Source: Pararge aegeria (taxonomy: Eukaryota; Arthropoda; Insecta; Lepidoptera; Nymphalidae). Taken from it: a stretch of DNA of 64,000 nt. The position numbers were made by a program, and so were the translations under genes. Of the stretch, positions 21,261-32,400 are shown one piece after another. The stretch's first letter is position 1. Each line of letters starts with the position of its first letter. The DNA lies in assembly GCF_905163445.1 (NCBI RefSeq), contig NC_053202.1:6696001-6760000 (forward strand), in the 5' to 3' direction. Under the pieces are notes generated by a model, which saw only the letters and a program-made list of their open reading frames with translations, was not told the origin of the DNA and did no database searches.

Positions 21261-21898
21261 CGTAGAAGCCGAAACAATAATAATTTATGGTGTGTAATTT
21301 TGTAGAAGCAATTTGGTCGATATCATTCTACGAAGTGGAGCTAAGAAAATTACTTTGGATATTCATTTTATTATAATGCACACTTTTATAACAATGAGTT
21401 TAAGCACATTTATTACTACGAGGTTATCATACAATTGATGACAGGTTGCGTTTTTGCTTTATGTTCATCTCTCATAAGACAAAATAATTTTGTGAGAATT
21501 ATGCTGTTGACAAAGAGCAACTGTTGAGATTCTTGGTGGCGTCTCCTCAGCGGAAACTTTGTACCTCATATGGCAGAGCTGCCACAAACCGTCAGACGAC
21601 GTTTTAAAATAACAAATATTTATTTGAAATAAATTAATTTCAAATTCAGGTTTATTGAATACATTGAATTTAATTTTAAAACAGACTAGGAGCGCGCGTT
21701 ATTTTGTTCGCGTGAAACTCACTGCAAAAAAAAAAGAAAAGAAATCATCGGCATATTAACCTACAATGCAGCAGTGGGATTTTACACAGCATACTCGTAG
21801 GGTCTATCACATCACAAACTTTATAATCTCTTAGTTTATGTGATATATATACTTCACCATATTACATTCGAAAATAGATCTTCTATGATGTTCCATAG
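21261..21898. other. Unannotated region
   Basis: AT-rich, with no gene or repeat recognised. Confidence 0.4.
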
Positions 21899-22060
21899 TG
21901 GGTTGGTGGGCTTAAACAATTATTATTATATGTTAGTGATAATAAAATGGAACCAGCGCGGCGGCTTAAAGTGCTCTTCAAGGCTCGAGAGTGGACACCA
22001 CTAATTTCCTGACTCCTAGGTGGTACGGAGTGTTTTTAACAGAAAAACAGAAAGCAATCG
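21899..22060 (-). repeat. SINE-D fragment
   Basis: Plus strand GGGTTGGTGGGCTTAAACAA, AAGTGCTCTTCAAGGCTCG, CACTAATTTCCTGACTCC and TTTTTAACAGAAAAAC match the reversed middle of SINE-D. Confidence 0.6.
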
Positions 22061-22631
22061 TTTCTTGGCAACCTGGGAAACGAGCTGAAGTCCTTGCTTT
22101 GATCGAACATGCCTCCAAATTTGGTTCCCCCAAACTAAATCAATAGTAGATGAAAACAAAGTTCAAACCCAAAATTCAAGAAAAAATATTCAGTTTGATC
22201 GCCTTCGAAGTATAATATTGCACCCGCTCCGTTTCTTCGGCGTTTCAAGATACTAAAATAGTAAGCGATATTTTATGGATAACCAAATACACCGAAAACA
22301 TTACAAGCTTACACAAAAAGCGACTCTAAATTCTTACGTAAAGGGTCTTATTTTCTTCAACAAAGATTTTTCAATCACACAGTCTGATAAATCACTTTGT
22401 CTATATAAATGACTAACTATTACATTACAGTCCGCTTGGTTTCATGGTTTACTGGACACAATAAGTGTAATGGCTGTAACGTTTTTGATAAATTACTTTT
22501 CACACCACTCACTCGACAATGGCATATTACAAGACCTTTTAAGTAAAGGTAAAGTACCTAAGTCATTAACAGAATTCGACATCGCGACGTTGTAATTCTA
22601 AACTGAAATCCATTACAGTTTTAAGTTGTAA
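22061..22631. other. Unannotated region
   Basis: No gene or repeat recognised. Confidence 0.4.
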
Positions 22632-22865
22632 TTTTTTTTTTATTATCTACTACAATTAACTGACTGACTGCAGTCTCACCTGATGGTAAGTGATGATGCC
22701 GTCTAAGATGGTAGCGGGCTAAACTGTAAAGGGTAGCTAGGTATATTTACATAAACGCTACCTCTAGTCGATACCGTACGGATTTGTCCTTCGGGTGGAA
22801 ACTAGACACGGCCGAAGCCTCCCATCAGACCACACCAGATCAAAAATCTGATATTAAAAATTCCA
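22632..22865 (-). repeat. SINE-B copy, head missing
   Basis: Plus strand runs from a T-rich tail through GACTGCAGTCTCACCTGATGG, ATGGTAGCGGGCTAA, GGCCGAAGCCTCCCATCAGACC and CCAGATC. The tRNA head is lost. Confidence 0.85.
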
Positions 22866-24050
22866 GTTCCAAGTTTATCTGTGCAATGTCTAGTATTTAT
22901 TAATAAAAAATGTAAACAAAAAAGATTTAGGCGTTTTAGATTATATTTTATTATAGATAAGTAGGGTAAGGTAATTAAATAATTAGGGAAATCGTGTATA
23001 CTTACATTATTTTTTAAGGGTTTCTTTATATATATATATTATTTTTTTAATTCAAAGTTGTGTACACATACTTTGGGTTGTAGCTTAAAACAAAACTTGT
23101 TATTACTTATATTTAGATCTACATTTAGTTATTACCTGTTTTGTGTACCTAATAACAATAAACAATAAACAATTAGTTTGGTGTTTAAGAAGCATCCTAT
23201 GTAGAATGTGAGCAGCGCGGTACGGCGGCGATATCTATCCAATCAATTGGGGATGTCTACGTCGCAGAATCGCCGTTCAGACCGGAGCATAACAAAGCTG
23301 TTATGGCGTCAGAAATAAGCGTTACGATAGCACTTCCCAATATGAGCTGATCGAAAAGATCGATTAAGAAGTTCTCGATTTCCGGCGATAAAAAATCACT
23401 CTGTGTAAAGAACACAAGTAACATAAGCATAACGTATCATAACTGCTACAACATTAAAACTATGTTACTACCTGTACCTAAATATTGTCCTCATCAAGTT
23501 TCCTAAGGCAATAAAGGAGTCGACCAGTCTTAGAATGCTCAGAATATGATCCCCCTGGATATAACAAAGTCGTTGAAGGCTCGTTAAGATGATGCTCTGA
23601 AATTGTTAGCTATAAGCGAACTAGCGCTGAGCTCGCGAATGGGCATTATCTTCAAAGATGGACTCCATAAACTTAAACCCCACTTAATATTATGGATTTA
23701 GTGTAGGCATATTGTTTTTTCTCCATAATATAAAAACTCGTTATTTCGTTGGTGCGCGGATAAAAGTCATTTTTTGATTATGTCCAAGCGGATGCCCGTG
23801 ACTTTGTCTGCGTTTTTGTTACGATAATTTTCAAACTATATGTCTCTACTATTACTTAGTGTCAATGACAAAATTTGTGTATCTTAAACATAAGAATGAA
23901 TTCTATACTATAAAGTTTGCATTGTAAAATATAAATAGAGGTTTCATTTTAATGCTTTTTATTGAATATGAGATATATTTGAAAATAATTATATTTTGGC
24001 AAATTTACAGAATATCTTTGTAAATTTATATCCTTTGTGTTATACCTAAA
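22866..24050. other. Unannotated region with one Helitron-like end
   Basis: No gene. At 23797-23816 GATGCCCGTGACTTTGTCTG resembles a reversed Helitron 3' end, but no CTAG and no partner end are present. Confidence 0.35.
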
Positions 24051-24365
24051 TCGTCATCATTCGCAACCTATTAACTTTCCACTTCTGGGCACAGGCCTCG
24101 ACTCTCATAGGAGAGATAGTTTTGAGTATTGACCCACCACGCTGCTCCAATGCGGGTTGGTGGGCTTTAACGTCTATTATGACTTTACGTGCTCTCCGAG
24201 GTACAAGGCACGGGTACGGGGGCTGACACCGCCAACTTCCCAAGTCCGGCCTAGTACCGAAAATTCTTTAAAAGAGAAAACAAAATTCCTTACATAATTT
24301 TGCCCGACCAGGTATTCGAACCTGTAATCCGTAGTGGAACATGCTAATCACTAGACCAACATGGC
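24051..24365 (-). repeat. SINE-D, near full length
   Basis: On the minus strand it starts with a tRNA-like head (GGTCTAGTGATTAGCATG, then ACAGGTTCGAATACCTG) and continues through AATTTTGTTTTCTC, GGTACTAGGCCGGACTTGGG, TACCTCGGAGAGCACG and AAGCCCACCAACCCGC, to CGAATGATGA. This copy defines the family in this window. Confidence 0.78.
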
Positions 24366-24395
24366 AGTATATATAAGGGTATATACACACGGCGT

Positions 24396-24820
24396 TTTTG
24401 ACGTGACAACGTCTTATAATTCGATGGAGCCGGCCGCACGCACAAAAAAAAATTGACGTATGCGGCGTTACCTCGATCTGAGGCGTTCCATTCAAGGCTT
24501 AAAGTGCAAGCGAGAGCGCGGAACGAGCGACAAAGAGGCACAGTCGGCCTCCGCGTTCGACATCTGTCTCTCCTACTTGAGTTAGCGATGCGTCCGCGTG
24601 GACAGCTTCTATACAATAATACATTTACATGTTTTCGGCGAGGATGAAGTGCAGTGAAAAGTGAATGTGGTGTCAATTGTTTATAGCAACGATAATATCT
24701 ATCAAACAAATAAAATTAAAATTTTCTTTTCAAAAATGCAACCATTCCATCAGTATTTTCTTACGACGTTGTCACGTTCAACTATCGTCAGTAAGCCGAC
24801 TTTACAGACAACCAATTTTT
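24396..24820 (+). mobile_element. About 425-bp element with ACGTGACAACGTC ends, copy A
   Basis: The sequence from TTTTGACGTGACAACGTC to CGACGTTGTCACGTTC, plus about 45 bp outside it, is repeated in inverted orientation at 38143-38571 with about 90% identity. ACGTGACAACGTC occurs near both ends in opposite orientation, suggesting terminal or subterminal inverted repeats. The middle includes a GC-rich stretch (AGCGAGAGCGCGGAACGAGC). No clear target duplication was found. Several overlapping frames occur but none resembles a transposase. Confidence 0.6.
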
Positions 24821-24983
24821 TCTACACACAGACGAAGCTCAGATAACGCGCGTGAATATCGTATGGTGTTATCGCAAGAGCCTTCCTACCGACGAAACGA
24901 TATAATTTTGTATAGTTGCATTATATAAAACAATGCATAAAATACTTCGATATTTGATAGTAGAGAATTTGATAGTACGCATA

Positions 24984-25150
24984 ATACGCATTCGCTAAGA
25001 TTGGGGTGTTCAGGCGACTTAACTTGGCGTAAAGGAAAAACGTTCATGGTTGCTTAAGCCCGTAATATAGATAGCGACAATAATGCCCGTGCTCTTTATA
25101 AATAAAATATGAACGCAATTCGTACGAGGAGGAAAGAATTATTTCTATTT
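24984..25150 (+). repeat. Direct repeat, left copy
   Basis: Shares TTGCTTAAGCCCGTAATA, AACTGGGCGTAAAGGAAA-like, AATAACGCCCGTGC-like and AATAAAATAT blocks with 26052-26222, about 80% identity over about 160 bp, 1.07 kb apart. Confidence 0.7.
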
Positions 25151-25475
25151 ATACAAGCAATACTAATAGGAGGGTAAATTAAATAAGCCAACTTTAAGCC
25201 TTATATGCACACGTTGATTTTACACGCTTTTTATTAGCTTCACATGTAGGTTTATTTGTATTTTTGTATTTTTGGAACCAAATTGGACTTGATTTTGACC
25301 CTCTTTAAACGGTCTGATTTCGGTCAAACTTAGTAGATATATCGAGGACCAATGACAATACAATAATTTGATAAGATAATTCCATTTTTCAATTCGATAA
25401 ATAAGATTATTGTTAATTTATATAATTTTCATTTATAGGCAGGAATGATGTTAATTTTCATTTCCAATCAAATTC

Positions 25476-25965
25476 CAATCTTTATTCAAAGGTGACACTT
25501 TTGATGCGTACATAAGAATTACACGGTAGTGAGATGATGGCGATAACCACATTCGTAAACTTAAAACTAAAGCAACCCTGGTCTAAGAAGAAGCCCACAA
25601 CAAACTTAGCCGGGTGATTTTTTTTTTTGTTAGCACCTTCTCACAATGTCATTTAAAATTATTAGAAGAGCAACCTGGTTAGAGCAATAATTTACACCCA
25701 AGCTTTTTTATCGATTACGTAGTTCTTTATACTATAATAGGACTTTTCTATAAGCTTACGTTTAATACAAACTTTGAACTTTTTAAGAGACATCTCCAAG
25801 ATGTCAATTGGGAGTTTATTGTAGAATTGTATGCAATTTCCTTTAAACGAATTATGAATCTTTCGCCGATTTCCCTCAATTCTAGGAAGACGAAGCTAAG
25901 ATGACGCACGTTTATATCCTATGCAGTAAGCGCATGGATATACCTAATGACGACACTGTTTACTT
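25476..25965 (-). pseudogene. LINE-Z 3' fragment
   Basis: Minus strand reads toward a 3' end: ATTCTACAATAAACTCCCA, TTGGAGATGTCTCTTAAAAAG, AAGCTTGGGTGTAAATTATTG, GTGGGCTTCTTCTTAGACCAG, TTTACGAATGTGGTTATCGCC, then TTTGAATAAAGATTGG. Upstream it translates to FYNKLPIDILEMSLKKF, the familiar LINE C-terminal pattern. Related 3' ends are at 46.8, 48.1-51.7 and 54.1 kb. Confidence 0.7.
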
Positions 25966-26051
25966 TTGTTTCGTTTTATTGTGTAAAGGATCGGTATATG
26001 ACAAAACTTCGGGGATTAGACAAGTTACGAGTATGTATGCCAGCCGAAAAA

Positions 26052-26222
26052 CTTACGCACTCTCTAAGATATAGGTATTCAGGTGAACTAACTGGGCGTA
26101 AAGGAAACATGTTCACGGTTGCTTAAGCCCGTAATACACATAGCGGCAATAACGCCCGTGCCCTTTGTAAATAAAATATAAACACAATTTGTACGAGAAT
26201 GAAAGAATTGCTTTATTAAGTC
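26052..26222 (+). repeat. Direct repeat, right copy
   Basis: Partner of 24984-25150. The pair flanks the LINE-Z fragment. There is no TG...CA boundary or other sign that they are LTRs. Confidence 0.7.
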
Positions 26223-27270
26223 AAATAATTTATTGGATTAATGGTTAAGGGCCGGCGTAACATGGCGTGTTTTTAAGCGACTCAGCGAAATGCAATCGCA
26301 GCGGTGGCGTCCTTATGTGGGTGACATTCAATAAACTTGCACAAATTGACTTTTAACCACGTTTCAGCGATGCAAACCGCTTGGACCAACCTAAAGCGTT
26401 ATTACTTACAAATACATTGAAATATACCAAATACAGTTATACATTTTCACAAGCCTTGGTGTACGGCTATATCAATCGACAATCTTGTTGGAAAGTATCA
26501 AATAACTCAAGGCCGAAAAATATACACTTGCTATCGCTAGACTTAATTGACAAGATTGACATGATTTCGCATTACTATCTAGAAGTTAATTCAGCAAATA
26601 TATTTATAGCAAAAAATAAAAGCTTTCTCCCATCGTCCTGTCATTTTATATGTCGGTCTGTTGGTTTGAATTAACCCTCCTCCTCTCCTGAACTGATTTC
26701 GATGTGTCTAGTTAGATAGAGAATTACACTGAGAGAAATATAGGTTACTAGGTAATATTAAGGAAATGTCGGTACCCCTACAGGGTAAAAGGCGATTGAA
26801 AGACCTGTTTTTCATAGAAAATAAAATCTGCGTAGTATTTTTTGAAAAACTTTTAAAACAACCTAACAAGGATTTAGAATAGGGAATAAAAGTTTTAATG
26901 AGATAATTTTACTTTACGTTTCAAAAGTGTTTATAAACGGCCTACTTGAAATAGATGAATTTCAAATTTTGAATTTTTTGAATTATTACGTTTTAAATAT
27001 TGCACGCAGACGTTGCGCAGGCAATTTCTTCTACTTTGGAGCACGTCTCTTGCATTAATATTATATGTACCTATCTAACACCTACCCACTCCAACTTTAA
27101 CCACGGTAAAACATAATATATCTTGCACAAACGCGGACAGAAAACCATACTACTATGTTCCGTCGTCCCTTACTATATGTGTTCCCTATACATACCGCAC
27201 CTTTAGAATTGAAGTGGAATTAATCCAAAATTCTTCTTATGAAAATTAAGCTTCATTTTCTATAGTCCGC
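26223..27270. other. Unannotated region
   Basis: No gene supported. The 97-codon frame at 26381-26674 has no recognisable domain or splice context. No repeat identified. Confidence 0.4.
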
Positions 27271-27278
27271 GTAAAGCA

Positions 27279-27378
27279 GGAGAATCTGTATGGTGTAATT
27301 TATAATTTCTTTAATCCTTATACTCCACACCAAACAGATCTTCGGCAACGTACCCTCTACACACGTTTTGCTCCGAAA
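27279..27378 (-). mobile_element. Hammerhead element, truncated arm
   Basis: Plus strand AGCAGGAGAATCTGTATGG, TATACTCCACACCAAACAG, ATCTTCGGCAACGTACCCTC and TTGCTCCGAAA match the element at 5397-5597 in the same orientation. It stops inside the predicted loop of ribozyme stem II, exactly where the opposing copy begins. Confidence 0.7.
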
Positions 27379-27655
27379 ATAATTTAACAATTTGTATAAA
27401 AATTGTAAAGTCAACATTTCCTGAGGATGCTCCGGTTTCGGAGCGAAACGTGCGTATCCTACTACTACTGCGTGTACCCTACATTGCCGAAGATCTATTT
27501 GGTGTGGAGTATAAGGATGGAAGAAATTATAAATAACACCATACAGATTCTCGTGCTTTTCGCGGTGTATAGCAAATTACGCTTAATTTTCATAATATAT
27601 CATGGTTTCCCGCAAAGTAACGCCTGCTTCTATCCAATACAAAAATTATTATTTT
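27379..27655 (+). mobile_element. Hammerhead element, opposing copy
   Basis: Opposite orientation to 5397-5597: TTGTAAAGTCAACATTTCC, the ribozyme-like core, CTACATTGCCGAAGATC, TTTGGTGTGGAGTATAAGG, ACCATACAGATTCTCGTGC, and finally AGTAACGCCTGCTTCTATCC. An extra 30-40 bp lies near 27565-27610. With 27279-27378 it forms a head-to-head inverted repeat with arms of about 100 bp. The 83-codon frame at 27427-27678 is not a gene. Confidence 0.7.
27415..27456 (+). ncRNA. Hammerhead-ribozyme-like motif, well-formed stem II
   Basis: CTGAGGA (27421-27427) fits the CUGANGA core. GCTCCG (27429-27434), loop GTTT and CGGAGC (27439-27444) make a perfect 6-bp stem II. GAAA (27445-27448) follows directly. A-C...G-U around GTGC gives a minimal stem III, and UA follows as a UH cleavage site. 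Stem I, intact at 5.5 kb (GAG with CTC), is lost here because TATCC replaces TAGAGGG. One U at 27428 is unpaired between the core and stem II. This copy is probably inactive, but its core is the clearer. Confidence 0.5.
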
Positions 27656-28930
27656 TGGTAAACGTCAAATATATATAGAATTATAAATGGTATTTTTTGT
27701 TTCTTGATTGTGATATTATAAGCTAAGCGTTGACTTAATATGATTAACATATATGGACGTTGTTGTTCTTTGGCAACCAGTTAACTTGATTTTTGGTTAA
27801 CTTGATAAAGAGTAACATAGGTAACTTTTTTCCAAGGGAAACTAAAAAAATGGTAGAAATGGATAGTATTACGGACGAAGAAACACTAGATATAACTATA
27901 AACACATGAACACATTTTTTACGTAATGCATCAAAAGTTCCGTTTTATCCAGTTCTTATTTTAATAAAATAATAATAATAATAATAATAATAACGTTTAA
28001 TTCAGATAAAAATCCATAGCTACAACAATAACAATTATCTTATTTACTATATTATAAACTAAAATTGGCCAAACATATAAATAATAAAAAATTAGGAATC
28101 TCCTAACTAAGGTAAATAAATACCCTCTTGAGCACCTGATGTGTGAGTGTGCACCAACCCAGTGCTCCATAAGGAATTTTCCCATTTATTGGTTAATATT
28201 TTCAAAATATTGTTGGAGCTTCCGCGCATTCAGCTCATCATTGATGCAGATATAAAGAAGTATTTGACTTTGACATTGGCGTAGTTGTAATGAGTATACA
28301 GTGAGTCCTTAATCCTTTCATCTTCACATAGTAGGGGTTACATTCTATTAGAGAAGTAAGTAAAGATCTGAAATAAAATGTCTTCTCGGAGACAATGCAT
28401 CTCAGACAGTATATTATGTGATGCAGTTTTATATTTCACGTTACGTAGACGAATTCGTGAAATAAATAACTCTCGGCAAGATGCTGAGGGAAATGCTAAA
28501 TTTGCTGCATTTCGCCTTGCTTTAACCCGTCTTTGGGGACGTATGGGTCTGTGAGACCGGGTGTTTTGAAAACATCTTAAGTCTTTTTCACCCGCCATCG
28601 AGCTGTGTTCTGATCTTGAGGATAAGTTGTTAATGTTTGTGTAGTTGAGTGCTATAAATTTTTAGTTAACAATACATTTTATAATATTAATGAATTTTAT
28701 AATTAGTGTAACGTGTTAACGAATACATAGTTTAATAAAAAAGCTACGATCTTTGGTTTATAGTTGAGGAACATTTCGTAAACTTAAAACTTAAACCATT
28801 GCAAGTTTTTCTGTCGAGGTGTAAAACCCCGGTCAGTAGCACCGGCTACACTTATTGGGTAACCGAAATTAGCATCGTCAGTGGTGGGTTAATATTTTCA
28901 AGCAAACATGCAGCATGTCTAAGTTTGCAG
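27656..28930. other. Unannotated region with AAT microsatellite
   Basis: An (AAT)n run lies at about 27969-27992. No gene or transposon recognised. The frame at 28338-28598 (minus) has no domain. Confidence 0.4.
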
Positions 28931-28931
28931 T

Positions 28932-29013
28932 TCCTACCGACAAAGACGTGCCTTTAAGCGATTTAGCGTTCCCGTACGAAAACCGGACGAAACCAATTAT
29001 ATGGGTTTAATAT
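28932..29013 (+). repeat. SINE-B, left part (split by gypsy element)
   Basis: CCTACCGACAAAGACGTGCC, AAGCGATTTAGCGTTCCCG, TGGGTTTAATAT, then the 5' LTR. The rest of this SINE resumes at 33104 after the retrotransposon. Confidence 0.88.
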
Positions 29014-29114
29014 TGTTGGGTAGTTCCATAAGTAATTATGTATGTACCTACATTTGGTCTCATATTAAATCAGTCTGTTATCCACTGCCTGGTTTTATTG
29101 CGTCATACGTAACT
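29014..29114 (+). repeat. 5' LTR
   Basis: 101 bp, begins TGTTGGGTAGTTCC and ends CATACGTAACT. It is identical base for base with the 3' LTR by direct comparison. The ends are TGT...ACT rather than the commoner TG...CA; the boundary is fixed by the AATAT target duplication. Confidence 0.93.
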
Positions 29115-29123
29115 GGCGACGAG
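29114..29123 (+). promoter_or_regulatory. Primer-binding site (tRNA-Ser type)
   Basis: TGGCGACGAG starts at the last base of the LTR. It is complementary to a tRNA 3' end of the form CTCGTCGCCA, which fits tRNA-Ser(GCU), the primer type reported for mag-lineage elements. Confidence 0.7.
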
Positions 29124-29194
29124 TTTTATCGATATTTCACTAATAATAGTTAGATTCATAGTGATAAATACGTTTCAAAGTCTTTATTGGGAAC

Positions 29195-29479
29195 ATGCCT
29201 TACGGAAAAATTGAAAGTTTCGATTTCTCATCGCGAAAGTGGACGATATACGTAAATCGTGTAAAACAATTTATCGCCTTGAACGAAATTAAAAATTCTC
29301 TGCATGTTGCCACGTTAATAACCGTAGTTGGAGAACCAACCTACGATTTGATGTGTGATTTGTGCGCGCCCGATAAACCGGAGGATAAAACGTTCGACGT
29401 ACTGGTTGAAATAGTAAAGAAGCATCTAGAACCCTGCGGTCGCGGGTGGCGCCGGCGCGGCTCCTGTACAGGTGCATAA
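29195..29479 (+). pseudogene. gag remnant (capsid N-terminal part)
   Basis: ATG at 29195, 80 bp after the LTR. The first 78 residues resemble mag-type Gag: FSSRKWTIYVNRVKQFIAL, then VVGEPTYDLMCDL and DKTFDVLVEIVKKHLEP. After HLEP the frame turns into Arg/Gly-rich nonsense and stops at 29477. The sequence reads naturally in the next frame from about 29433 (PAVAGGAGAAPVQVHKL) into the nucleocapsid. The expected central capsid region of roughly 100 residues or more is absent. The simplest reading is a frame-shifting deletion at about 29430. Confidence 0.8.
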
Positions 29480-32400
29480 GCTGGACGCGGCGGACAGCGG
29501 CGGGCCGCGCGGCGCGCGTCAGCGGCATTGCTGGAGGTGCGGGCGGCAGCACCCGGCCGAAAGGTGCAAGTTTCGGCAATATACTTGTGATCTGTGCATG
29601 GCGAAAGGCCATTTAAAGAACATGTGCAAAAATGTGAGTGAGCGTCCTAGTCAGTTTACGAAGAAGAAGAAGAATCAGTTTTTTTTAGAAGCTGAAACGG
29701 AGAACGACGATAGTGATTTTTATAACATACAGGTTGATGGCGTTGCGGATAAACCGTATGTAGTACAAATTTTTATACAAAGTGTACCTATAAATTTTGA
29801 AGTCGATACGGGTAGTAAAATATCAGCAATCAATGAACATATGTTTAAAATGTATTTTCAATCTTGTGAAGTGTTTGAATGTAATTTAACCTTAAGGTCC
29901 TATACGGGGAATGTGATCAAACCCATCGGTTTTATTAGAGTTCTAGCGCGGTATGTTAATTGTAATGGCGAGGAGCGCACGGCGCGGGCGCTACCGCTGT
30001 ACGTCATACCGGGCGGTGGTCCGCCGATACTAGGCCGGGCGTGGCTGCGACATTTACAGCTGAATAGTATCAGCATAAGGTTAAATCATTTGGGACAACC
30101 GAACACGGTTGATGAGACGGAGCAGATAATTTTAAATTTTAAACAAGAATTTTCTGATGTTTTTGCCCCCGGATTGGGTACTTGTACTAAAAAGTTTTCG
30201 TTACGGCTGAAAGATGATGAACCACTTTTTCATAAAGCACGCAATCTACCGCTAGCGTTGCGTGAACCTGTAGAAAAGGAGATTCAACGTTTAGTTAGTC
30301 AGGGCACTATTGTCAGAGTGGAAAATTCGGATTATGGGACCCCAATCGTCCCCGTTATCAAGAAATGTGGCAGTATTCGAATATGCGGCGACTATAAGGT
30401 CACTATCAATCCTAAATTGAAGCGCGAACCGTACCCGTTGCCGCGTATTGAAGAGTTGTATAGCATACTGAGCGGAGGGATTTTTTTTAGTAAGATAGAC
30501 TTGGCTCACGCTTACGAACAGGTAATTTTAACCGAGGGTTCCCGACCGTGCACAGCAATCAGTACACATGTAGGCACTTTTCAGTATATTCGTACCCCGT
30601 ACGGTTTAAGTTGTATACAGGAAAAATTCCAAAAGATGATGGAGGAAGTAGTAAGAGGGGTACCGAATACGGTCGTATTTTTGGATGACATTTGCGTTGC
30701 GGGTGCTGACTTTAAAAGTCATCTCCGGAACTTGCGTGAGGTATTTCAGAGGTTGCAAAAAGTAGGGCTAAGAATCAAGTTTGAAAAATGTGAATTCTTT
30801 AAATCAGGCGTCTGCTACCTCGGTCATATTATCGACAGGGACGGCCTACGGCCGGACCCCAAGAAGATCAGAGCCATTGCCGAATCACCCCGTCCCACTG
30901 ATGTTCAACAGCTCAAGGCGTTGGTAGGTCTCGTTAACTATTACGGAAAATTTATACCTAATCTGAGTAATTTATTACATCCACTTTACGAGCTATTTAA
31001 AAAAAATCGTCCTTGGAACTGGAGTGCAAATTGTGAAATGGCCTTAAAGAAAGTAAAAAATATTTTACTTAGCGATAAAATCTTAGCTCACTACGATCCC
31101 ACCTTGCCTATAGTGTTGAGCGTGGACAGCAGTGCTTACGGGGTCGGGGCGGTGCTGGCGCACCGGTACCCGGACGGCTCGGAGCGACTGATATGCTGCG
31201 CGTCGCGAACTCTGAACGCGGCGGAGAAATCGTACAGCCAGCTCGATAAGGAGGCACTGGCGATATTTTTCGGTGTCACAAAGAATCACCAGTACCTTTA
31301 TGGTAGAAGTTTTGTTATTCGTACGGATCATAAGCCTTTGTCCTATATTTTCGGAGAGAAACTGGGTATCCCACAGACGGCAGCCAGCCGCTTACAGCGG
31401 TATGCCGCTCGGTTGGCCGCTTACGACTATACCGTAGAGTGGGTCAACTCTGCACAGAACGGGCCGGCGGACTGTCTCTCGCGGTTGCCATTACCTCAGA
31501 ACGGCAATGATAACTCTGTGGATGCATATTCATATTTGTGTTTTTTAGAAAGCGCGTTCCCTGTGAATCATAAAGACATAGCGGAGGCGGTTAAAATAGA
31601 TCCCGTTTTGCGAAACGTTTATAAATATATAATTTTCGGTTGGCCTTCAAATACAGATGTCGTTCAAGAAAAGCCTTATTTTAATCGCAAAGATAATTTG
31701 TACGTAGACTCTGGTTGTATTATGTATAACTACAGAATAGTCATACCGCCCAAGTTCCGCCAATATATTTTAAACGAGTTACATGAGGGTCATTTAGGGG
31801 TTGTCAAAATGAAAAACACAGCCCGGAGCTACGTATATTGGCCGGGCTTGGACGGTGACGTTGAGCAAATATGTAAAAGCTGCGCGGCGTGCCAGCAGCA
31901 GCGCGGCGCGCCACCGCACGCGCCGCTCACGCCCTGGGAGTTCCCCGCGCGGCCCTGGCAGCGCTTACACGCCGACTTTGGGGAATACAACGGGAAACAT
32001 TACTTAATTATTGTTGATGCGTACAGCAAATGGATTGAAGTTTTTCAATTAAATAGTACTGCTGCGAAGTTCGTAATTTCTAAATTTAGAGAAATATTTG
32101 CTCGATTTGGTTTACCACTTCAAGTCGTCACAGATAGGGGGCCTCCGTTCGGTTCCCATGAAATAAAGGAATATTTTAATAGGAACGGTATCATCCATAA
32201 CATCACTAGTCCGTATAGACCTAAGGGCAACGGCGCCGCCGAGAATGCTGTTAAAACTGTCAAACGCTGTATTAAAAAGGCTTGTTTCGAAGGGGTAGAA
32301 ATCGATGCTGCAATAAATAAAATGTTGTTTAATTATAGAAACTGCGAGCAAGCTACTACCGGCGTAGCACCAGCAGTAGCATTGATCGGACGGAGATTGA

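Noticed and set aside
25008..25140. Alternating AAGCCCGTAATA motifs as a promoter or origin
   Set aside because: The motif is simply part of a duplicated repeat. No promoter elements or initiation signals can be shown.
24984..26222. A second LTR retrotransposon bounded by the 160-bp direct repeats
   Set aside because: The repeats are only about 80% alike, lack LTR-type ends and target duplication, and enclose an antisense LINE-Z fragment with no gag or pol.
27960..27995. CRISPR-like or direct-repeat array
   Set aside because: It is a plain AAT microsatellite. No spaced repeat array of CRISPR type exists anywhere in the window, and the genome is eukaryotic.
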